From Sipunculus nudus (lineage: Eukaryota > Annelida > Sipuncula > Golfingiida > Sipunculidae), in the NCBI GenBank assembly GCA_026874595.1, contig CM049321.1:25099479-25163478 (forward strand): DNA of 64,000 nucleotides. The letters are read 5' to 3'. The position numbers and the translations under genes were made by a program. Below, in pieces: positions 55,601 through 64,000 of this stretch (positions within the stretch are counted from its first letter, which is position 1; every line of letters starts with the position of its first letter). The notes beneath the pieces were generated by a model that searched no databases, was not told where the DNA came from, and saw only the letters and a program-made list of their open reading frames with translations.

Positions 55601-58378
55601 ATAACACGACGTTGAACTTAATTTGATTTTTAAGTAAACAATTTGTTCATACATCATTCTAATGTAAGCACGTTGTATCTTTTAATGCAGATGGAAACGA
55701 GGTTAATTTAATTATACTTTACTTTCCTCATTTGTATCAGCATTAAACCTTTCACTTTAGAAGTCATGTTGATATATATCGGTGGCCTGATTCAATCATT
55801 GAAGCTAAATTATAATTTGCTTTGGTAACTGTTGTTTAAAAGTGGTTATGTTTCTTTTATAATACTGGAACTCTTTCCAGTTCTACATGACGTGTATAAC
55901 TATGAACTTGTATAACTCATGGCTGCAACGACTTCATGCACTAAATACTGCCATTAGTGTGTTTTTCACCGGCCTTTATCCACTTTTAGGTGAAGTGAGT
56001 GTAAATTCTCCTGCAGAGGGAGATTAATTGAAACATTAAGGCGCTGGATAGTTAACCTCTAGGCACATGACCTCGACATTCTATACATGATATATTTAAA
56101 TATATAATCGAGAATTGACGATTTTTTTATTTTAATGTACCGAGTAAACTAGAAAAACTGGACCGGAGGTAAGGACATTTACTCAGAATGTGATTGGGTG
56201 ATATCGAAATAAGGTTATGAGTTGCACCTGTCCCTAGGCTTATGAGGGGATACGCTGTAGCTAGGGGCATAAAGCTATTTGGTGTGATAAAATTCAGATA
56301 ATAACATTTCATTCATATACTGAAAATGAAATATATTATTAAGTAGACTTCGCTTCCATTTCTAAGATTACTAAGAAATAATACATTTCTAAACCTGGTT
56401 TAGAGTTAACCTATACTGAAAACAGACCTTTTTTAACCCCCTTTACTGAGTTGTTATAAATTTGAAATGAATTACACAGACAATTATATGTTAATAAAAC
56501 GTTGTGCAATCTTTGACTACACTGACACGCATGCAAATCATCCGCTAACCTAGAAGTTAAATTAACGCTACGCTCTTTACACTGGGCTTTACCTATAGGC
56601 TTACTACCAATATCGTAAGCGCCATTTGTTGACCTTGTATACTGAATCGCTACACCAGAGGGAAGCACTTTAGTTTGGTTAATCAGATGTAACTCTGTGC
56701 TGGAAGACAAAACGGTTTACCAGCCAAGCGAGGAATACATGGAGCCAATGTCGTTCATTTTGTTTTGAGTGACAGCTCATCGCCCCGGCAACCGTTGAAA
56801 AGACCACAGGCTCAAAGAGAATGGCCACACATGTGGTTTCTGGGCAGAGCCTGATGCCTGTCGAGTGTTTGTGACTGGCATTTGGTTGGCTGCTAGTCAC
56901 ATCAGCAGTTTTTTTTCCGTAGACAGGTCCACCAACTGGTGATAAAGTGTATCATTGACGGTCAAAGCAGGCAGCGCAAGATTTCCGCTGCCTCGGGGGA
57001 GCAGATTGGTGCCACTGACAACATGGGTACGATCTGAAATTTATTTTAAGCTATGATCATATCATGAACCTCCAATTGCCAAATGGAACCTTTTAACTGA
57101 GAAATGGTTCCTTCTGGAACCAGAGTTCTAGACGGACACATGAGACAACTTCTTAGAGTGCTTAGCAAAACAAATGCTTTTTATTCATTGTTAATTATCT
57201 GTCTTTAATTTTTTATCATGTCTCATCCTACAATAAATGTAAATATTTGCGTGCTGTAAAGTACCCATAGCTGATGTCCACAGCTTAACAAAGATTATCA
57301 ATGAACAGTAAAATGATATATGGAAAAAGCTGCACAACAGAATGTCAATTTTCTCCTAAATTATAAGTTATTGCCGTATAGAGAATTCTAGTTGATCAGC
57401 GTTTGTATTATACTTGCTTATATATGTCCACACACTAGCTCCAAAACTGAAAGAAGATACGTGACATTTTGAATTGTGGACTGGAGAATTTTTTTATCAG
57501 ATTTAGTGCATGTATTAGTGAAATATGAGATTCGTCTTGCGCTGAAAACGCCGAAAGTTGCAAATTTTGTCTCCTGTTTATTCTTTATACAATGTATCCA
57601 AACAATAATTGCTCTATATGCTCTGTATGAATAAAGCAAAATATTTATAAACTAGTGAGAACTAGGAATATCGGAGCTATACTGTATATACAATACAGGT
57701 TACCAAATATATCAGCAATGTCGTTCGCCATACACATTGAACAAGTTCCCCCAGAATACTTTGTTGTCTGTATATGTAATATCTATTCATGGATATCAAT
57801 GACATTTTGTGGAACAGGGGATCATGGGCCGATGAACAATTGAGTAAATGTCCTTGATTATTCTGTTCAAAGTTGAGAATATGTTGATGCGGATTTAGGT
57901 TTAGGCGGAAGTATGCTCTCTATGAGTGCTCTCTATATTTGTAATAAACAAAGTCTTAACGAAGTCTTTGTGTTTCTAGTACTAGTAAATGTATGACAGA
58001 GAACATTTTGAGGTGCTATGTTAAAAGGCTGCCTTTGAAAGTACGCACAAATATATATTGTCCCTCGATTATTGCGACAAAATCAAATTTGACCTGAAAA
58101 ATAAAAAAAAACCTTAAGAAATATTGATACCACATTTCCTAAAGTAAAAAATCATTAAATGATGGGTGGTTTACTTTTTACTCGGTGATATTTTCTCCAA
58201 CTTAAGAAAAGGTTCTAAGGTTCAGAAAAGGGGGCTCAAGAAAAAAAAAATCTGGTATTAAACCCTTGAAAATGTTGTGGGGGCAGGTAAGGGGGGGGGG
58301 GCGGATTTCTTTAAAACGGGGTCTTCTATGGCTTGCTCTTATAAGAGATTGACATTCTTGATGGTTAATAAAAGACCC

Positions 58379-58433
<55 letters not shown>

Positions 58434-58440
58434 CTAGTTA
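52606..58440. other. Intergenic segment between units B and C
   Basis: Copy of 16816-22890 with small indels. It contains the interrupted GA tract (about 52633-52703), the damaged AGCTCAG-hairpin repeat (about 53690-53960), a CTCCGCCA-type repeat (about 54284-54520), an insertion at 56578-57175, G-runs and a GA tract (58381-58430). No gene: paired open frames such as 17396-17626 and 53224-53424 are similar only because the DNA is similar. Confidence 0.7.
56578..57175. repeat. Insertion of about 598 bp specific to the B/C spacer
   Basis: The A/B spacer at about 21449-21456 runs straight through. Flanks GCTCTTT and GCTTTTT look like an imperfect 7-bp target duplication. The insert is less AT-rich, has no long ORF, and near its right end carries GGAACC/GGTTCC motifs like those of the P450 upstream regions. 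Family unknown. Confidence 0.6.
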
Positions 58441-59528
58441 CTGTATCAATAATTATTGTTATTGTAATTATGTTATCCCTGGACTTGCAACCTACTTAAT
58501 CAGCCGGAAATATATATGACATTCTGAAAAATAATACGTTCCTTACACGTAATTCTATTTATGAAAAAGTAGTTTCTGAATGTTATTTTAATTACGCACA
58601 TGGTTCGATCTGGAACAATGATTCCTTCTGGAATCCTTTATCAGTGTAAAGGTCACATTTTGCGAACTGAGTATGATTCCAGCTGGTGATTAAAGGTTCC
58701 AGCTGGAACCTGTGACTTCACTAGAAGTCACGTGCTAAGGATTCGCGTGCGAGATTCTTCAGAATAAAAAAAGTCTTCACCCGGACAAACTGAACTAGAT
58801 CGAAAGATAGCACGGATAAAAAAAATGGTGTCCTGTCCACTCATGTGACAATGCACGCAGTCATGTCTCAGTCCTCTTTACATGCCTAGACATATAGTAC
58901 GGGACCCTTAGACGCAGTGATTAAAATACTTGATTCAATATCTTATCTACGATACACAGGTTCAGCTGGATCGTATGAAGCGAAGGGTTGGATAGTGTGG
59001 GGACCCTTTAGGACTGAGACGCACTCAGGCACGAATACACGATATTTTTCCAGAGGGAAGTGGGGTCACAGGATAACCAAGGCCACACCGCACATTTAAT
59101 AGAGCGTAATCGAATAAATGCCCACATTCAGTGCAATGGTCTCTTATAAAATAATAGGTCATTCAACTTTCAGTTTGTTCCCGCTTCATCGACCTCTTAT
59201 GTATGACATTAAGACTGTGGTCTATGCACGCGAGTTGCTCGGCTGACTAGCTGTCACTCATAACGAAATGTTAAATTTGCTATGTGCACTCCTCTCTGGG
59301 CTGGTATCCGTTTTTCTGGCAACGGATACATGGCTACGATGAAATAGTCTTAATGTCATAATATGTCGATGGATCGGGAACGCAGAGGGAACAGATGAAG
59401 TGGTTGTGATTATTTATAACATATTAAACTAGCAGTAAGGTTTATTCCTTCAAACCTAGTAATATATCACCAGCTAAATAATTTTCACATACTCGAATTA
59501 GGTGAAACAGCAGAACGGCATATTGACA
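58440..59528 (+). promoter_or_regulatory. P450 upstream region of unit C
   Basis: Resembles the first promoter copy of unit B: palindrome GGTTCCAGCTGGAACC (58695-58710), E-box (58729-58734) and GCGTG core (58745-58749) all intact. It joins abruptly to the middle of exon 1 at about 59528, so no start codon follows in register. Confidence 0.5.
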
Positions 59529-59676
59529 CGGGGAGGTGTCATCAGTTTACTTCGGAGAAAGTTTGGTCGTTGTATTGAATGGACTTAACGTGAACCCAGA
59601 AACATTTGGAAGGCGAGGGCATTTGTTTTCTGATCGTCCGAGTTCCTACTTCTGGGATACTGTCGCCGATAAAAAG
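59529..59676 (+). pseudogene. P450 exon 1 remnant of unit C (5' end and donor deleted)
   Basis: Only the second part of exon 1 remains, from GEVSSVYFGESL to the DTVADKK region. The anchor and hinge (about 58 codons) are missing, and a second deletion removed the GT donor and about 50 bp of intron 1 ('gataaaaagcttgtg'). Confidence 0.92.
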
Positions 59677-60469
59677 CTTGTGTTAGCTTTGGGAGTATTT
59701 TCACATCCAAATAGGTTAGACATTCATTAGCGGTAACACTGTTTAGTAGACTGGGCGATATTTCCGGTCGTACAGGAAAATAAATTTATCGTTTATTACG
59801 TTTCTCCCTATGGAGAAACTTATATGTATTGATGAATTTTAAATTATATCAATATTTTGTTTTTTTTTTAATTACATTAATTGTTTTGTGATTGGACTCT
59901 CTGAAGCAAACCATCGAATGCATTTTTTTTCTTTTTGTATATTTCTTTAGCCAGAGTTTGCTCTAGATCGCAAATATGTCTGATTTTCAAAGGGTGATTT
60001 TTTAACAAAACATTTAATTCTAGATTACAGAGGCAGTGGGTATTTATTTTATAAGAATATTTATTTTAATGGTTTTACACTAAAAAAACTAAAGATAGTA
60101 CAACCACAAAACTTTTTTACCCAAAACTGATATAGAAATAAACACATACACCGATGAAAGCCTCGCCTTGAAAAAGAACAATTAAATGTTGTTGTATCAT
60201 TAAAATATTACAACGTTAGCAGCTTGATTATTAATATTCTGTTTTCAGGCCTCTCTTTTACTAAATAATTTTATTTTGTAAAAATATTTATTTCATGGTT
60301 TACACTAACTAAACTAAAGATAGTACAACCACCAAACTTTCTGACCCAAAATTGGTAGAAAGAAACACATTCACGGATATAAGCCTTGCCTTAAAAAAGA
60401 ACAATTAAATATTGTCGTGTCATTAAATTATTACAACGTTGACGGCTTGATTATTAAAATTCTTTTTAG
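59677..60469 (+). other. Intron 1 remnant of unit C
   Basis: Homologous to intron 1 of gene B. It keeps the internal duplication with the decoy acceptor (ends 60248) and the true acceptor TTTTTAG (ends 60469). Confidence 0.75.
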
Positions 60470-60987
60470 GCCTCTCTTTTACTAATGGGAGAACTTGGAA
60501 AGCCATCAGGCGATTTTCCTTGCAAGCTCTGAGGGATTTAGGCATGGGCAAACCAGTCATGGAAGAGAAAATAATGGAGGAAATTAACAGATGCGTGAAG
60601 AAAATATCTGAAACAATGATCAATCTTTTGATATGGAAAATCTTATCAGCAATGCGATGGCAAATGTTGCTTGCTCTATTATCCTAGGCAGGACATTTGC
60701 TTACGAAGACCCTAAATTTGTTAAATATCTTGATCACGTGAGGGGTTTGAATCATGCAGCCAAGGTATTAGGTATTTTAACAGCTTTCCCATGGCTGAAT
60801 TATATTCCATGGAATCTGTTTGGCTTTCAGACAGGAAGAAATCATAACCTTATTCTCCTGGCAATACACAGGGAAATTATAAGGGAACACAAGGAAACGA
60901 GATCATCGAAGGAACAGCGCGATGTCCTCGATGTGTTTGCTGACCGACTTTCCCAAATAGAGATGGACCCGAACCCTCCGTTTACAG
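60470..60987 (+). pseudogene. P450 exon 2 of unit C (frameshifted)
   Basis: 518 nt against 519 in gene B. One base is missing just after the KISE codons (near 60613), so the frame changes before the D-helix. The rest is well conserved and the donor is intact. Confidence 0.92.
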
Positions 60988-61121
60988 GTAAAGGCTATTA
61001 ATTATTGTTACCTTAAGATTTTGCTTTGGGGAAATATTGTATAAGTATTCGAAGCCATTCCGACGCCTGGCCTCCAAACCGCTGCACTAGATCAGCAAGC
61101 TTTACTAGCTTTTATGTGCAC

Positions 61122-61172
<51 letters not shown>

Positions 61173-61777
61173 ATAAAAAGAAAGGCTTCAGCATCTCTAT
61201 AGTGCCTCATGCTCTGAGGGCTAGGTACGAAGCTAATCGTTTATGAAATGCCGGTAGAAAGTTTTTTTTTCTATAGAACATATAAATGCTCTTGTTACCC
61301 ACTGAGCACTCAGCCATCAGTTTTTGCTAACAATGATGTCTTTCCAAACTGAATATTTATATATATATATATATATATAAATTTATGCCTTTTTACCTTT
61401 GCCACGGAACTCCCCCCGGCCACGCTTCTGAAATTCATTTTTCAAAATGCACCGTCTTTTTCGGTAATCGTGCTGGTGACCCAACCGCCGGAGGGACATA
61501 TTGTTTTGTTAAGGTTCGCTGCGCCATCAACCAGAAATCACGCAGAACCTTCAGCATCACATGTTGTATATGAAATGAAATTAAACTAAACTTCAATACA
61601 AAAATAATTGACGGGTTATTAGTTAGTGTAATTAATGAAATGTCAATGATAGCTGAGAGCAGAATTTCTTAAACAAGCTCGCAGGAAGGGTTTTTGGTCA
61701 TTATGATGAAAAGTTATATCATTACTATCTGGAATTTATTGTTCTTTTAAAGAGTTTTTGATATTTTTTAATTGTAG
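60988..61777 (+). other. Intron 2 of unit C
   Basis: Homologous to intron 2 of gene B, with the tRNA-like relic (about 61046-61092), AT tracts (about 61126-61167 and 61359-61378) and the same non-exonic open segment at about 61385-61573. Confidence 0.75.
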
Positions 61778-61984
61778 AGACAGACCTAGTGCAAGCTACT
61801 GTGGAACTGGCTAGTGCTGGATTAGGAACAACAGCGAGCACTCTTCGTTGGGGTATCCTGTTCCTGGCGGAACATCAAGAAATCCAGAGAGAACTACAGA
61901 AGGAAGTTGACGAAGTCTTAGGTACAGAAAGATTTCCAAGATACAACATGCGACATAAACTGCCTAAAGTTGAGGCATTCATAC
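61778..61984 (+). pseudogene. P450 exon 3 of unit C (3' end deleted)
   Basis: It includes the I-helix AGLGTT, but stops after the VEAFI codons. A deletion of about 310 bp, relative to gene B, fuses it to a point inside the intron 3 repeat and removes the ExxR glutamate and the donor. Confidence 0.92.
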
Positions 61985-63375
61985 TAGATTTTAGTTCGTC
62001 TGAGTTCGACGCTGAAGGCTCTGTAAGCAATTAATGATGACTTTGTTTTGGCACATGAAGGAATTCCTGATTTCCAAATCTCAGGTTACGATTTGGCACA
62101 TATGACTTGATCAGGTCTAAATTTTAATAATGTCTGTTCATTATATAAAATACTACGGCATAACTATCCCTGATAAACCGTAATACTTAAATTGAAGAAA
62201 CATAACATACCACGAGATTTTTATAGGGTTGAATACATTGCCAGCTGACTTTAAGGTGAAACTTTAAATTTGGCGGCTCGTCTGCACTTTTTTTATTTAA
62301 TATGTTTTCCATTTTAAAATCATCACTGATCAATGCATAATGTTTTAATAACATAATTATATTGTTTAAAATGCAACAATAATATAAAAATGCAAATTTA
62401 ACTATTTTTTGGGGGTTTTCTTGACAGTCATGGTAGCGAAATAGAGGGGCATGTCGTTAGTAATTACATAAACACACAGCAATACTACAGGACTAAAGGG
62501 AAATGTCGTCGGTAACTACATAAACATTGAGAAATACTTGAGGACAGAGGGACATGTCATTAGTTATTACTTACACATAAGGAAATACTAGAGTACAAGA
62601 TGGACTTGTCATTAGTTATAACATAAACATAGAGAAATACTAGAGGACAAGAGGGACCTGTTATTAGTTATTACATAAACATAAAGAAATACTAGAGGAC
62701 AAGAAGGACTTGTCATTAGTTATAACATAAACATAGAGAAATGATAGAGGACAAGAGGGACATGTCATTAGTTATTACATGAACATAGAGAAATACATAC
62801 AGTTTACTAACGTAAATGTAAACGGTATTGTCTACATGAATGTTTCAATTTCGCAATATTCTCGGAGGAACCATCATCGCAAACATTATACCATCTTGAA
62901 TAAAACACCCCAACAGGAAAGGTGTAATCTAATTTTTATTGTAGGTTAAATGCCATCTAATATATTTATTTTTTATGTTTGAAGGGCAGCGAGGCAAAAT
63001 GTTCAGTTTATTTATTTGAGTAGAACTTTCATATTATCCATGAGTCAAATATTCATATTATGAATACTGAATATATGAGGTCTCTACATTATCTGTCTAT
63101 ATTAAGAATTTATACTTTGAACAAGATTTTCTCAGCGATCATTTCAAATTGATAAACCTTTTGCAAATATTTTTAATATATAATGAATTAAATATTTGTT
63201 TTACGTACTTTACTAAGTGGTGAATCATGGAATTATCACCCTTGCAAAACACAAATTAAAGAAAAGAAATCTCGAAATTTTAGCCACGCGAAAAAAAAGC
63301 GAACCACAGTAATTCTGGGAAAAAAGTACCTTAATGCGTTGTTTTTTAAAGTAAAATTATTTCTTTTCTATCAAG
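61985..63375 (+). other. Intron 3 of unit C (shortened)
   Basis: It starts inside the dispersed repeat, contains a short 52-bp minisatellite (about 62440-62800) and the conserved acceptor-proximal part ending in AAG. No LTR element. Confidence 0.75.
62440..62800. repeat. 52-bp minisatellite, intron 3 of unit C
   Basis: About seven monomers, the shortest of the intact intron 3 arrays. Confidence 0.88.
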
Positions 63376-63610
63376 TGCCTTCGCCTCGGATATGTTTTCC
63401 CGTTCACCATACCTCATGCTCCAGCAGAAGACTCGACGATCAACGGATTCACCATCCCCAAGGGCACTGTGATTATGGCTAACCTTCACGGAGTGCATCA
63501 TGACCCAACGATCTGTGGAGACCTCGACAGGTTCCGACCGTGGCGCTTCCTAACGGACGATGGGAAAATCAACACAGCGTTGTCGTCATGCATTGCTCCA
63601 TTTTCTGTTG
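63376..63610 (+). pseudogene. P450 exon 4 of unit C (open, part of a dead gene)
   Basis: 235 nt with acceptor AAG and a GT donor; no stop. It carries three notable changes against genes A and B: LGYVF for LGDVF, and ICGDLD for IWGDPD, which replaces the Trp and Pro just before the PERF-like DRFRPWRF. Since exons 1-3 are broken, these look like drift after loss of function. Exon 5 lies beyond the right edge. Confidence 0.85.
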
Positions 63611-64000
63611 GTATGCACTTTTACTGTTTTTGCTCTCATTCCTTACTCTCATTATATATTAGTATATGAGTTTATCCTTGTTGATGCGACGACGTCCTGT
63701 GTCGACATTGTTCTTATTATGATCTCCACTTATGCTCGGGTGAAAATATTGGTTTTTGGCACTTTCTTCTTCTTATAATGATTATTATTATCATTATAAT
63801 CCCTAACTATACATAGGTGAAGATATTTGTTTTCGGCATTTTTATCTCCAGCTATCCATAATTGGAGATATGTGTTTTAGCATTATTATCTCTTCCTTTT
63901 CCTAGATGAAGATATTTGTTTTAGCATTATTATCTCTTCCTTTTCATAGGTGAAGATATTAGCTTTTAGCATTGTTATCTCCACCTATTCATAGGAGAAA
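63611..64000 (+). other. Start of intron 4 of unit C
   Basis: GT donor, then the hairpin minisatellite from about 63710 to the window edge. Confidence 0.8.

Overview
This window is animal nuclear DNA: AT-rich, with interrupted genes that have GT-AG introns, long simple-sequence tracts, minisatellites and several retroelements. The one gene family present is a microsomal cytochrome P450 of the CYP2 clan. The dispersed repeats (short elements bounded by CTCCGCCA/TGGCGGAG, an AGCTCAG-hairpin repeat, Gmr1-type Ty3 elements) are of kinds I associate with molluscs and other marine invertebrates. A lophotrochozoan is my best guess, but that is inference, not proof.

Layout: a tandem array of about three copies of one segment of roughly 22.5 kb once later insertions are subtracted. 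Unit A is cut by the left edge, which lies just downstream of where its exon 3 should end. It has intact P450 exon 4 (1706-1940) and exon 5 (3561-3751), then a decayed second copy of intron 3/exon 4/exon 5 (about 5491-8788). After an intergenic stretch, unit B holds a complete five-exon P450 (25822-26149, 27004-27522, 28307-28518, 38044-38278, 40710-40900; 494 codons plus stop). It has every P450 signature: signal anchor, WxxxR, AGxxTT, ExxR split across the exon 3/4 junction, and FxxGxRxCxG. Its own decayed 3' module follows at 48854-50357. Unit C is a pseudogene: exon 1 is beheaded and lacks its donor (59529-59676), exon 2 has a 1-nt deletion (60470-60987), exon 3 is truncated before the ExxR glutamate (61778-61984), and exon 4 is open (63376-63610).

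Mobile DNA inserted after the units duplicated. Gmr1-1 (10043-16811) is a nearly pristine Ty3-type LTR retrotransposon lying between A and B; Gmr1-2 (30026-36968) is a more decayed relative inside intron 3 of gene B. Both have the unusual order gag-protease-integrase-reverse transcriptase-RNase H. An 815-bp solo LTR (46727-47541) and a 2.78-kb non-coding TGT...ACA element (43447-46224) lie in unit B. All four insertions are flanked by 4-bp target duplications, and three of them landed in the same 52-bp minisatellite.

Other items include two copies of a hammerhead-ribozyme-like three-way junction downstream of exon 5 (4236-4286, 41429-41479), a possible Penelope-like ORF relic beside them, a duplicated promoter/exon-1 region upstream of gene B, and a duplicated splice acceptor with an exon-2 fragment inside intron 1. 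I find no rRNA gene, no intact tRNA gene, no CRISPR array and no bacterial-type operon. Repeat-family names are from memory and were not checked against a database.
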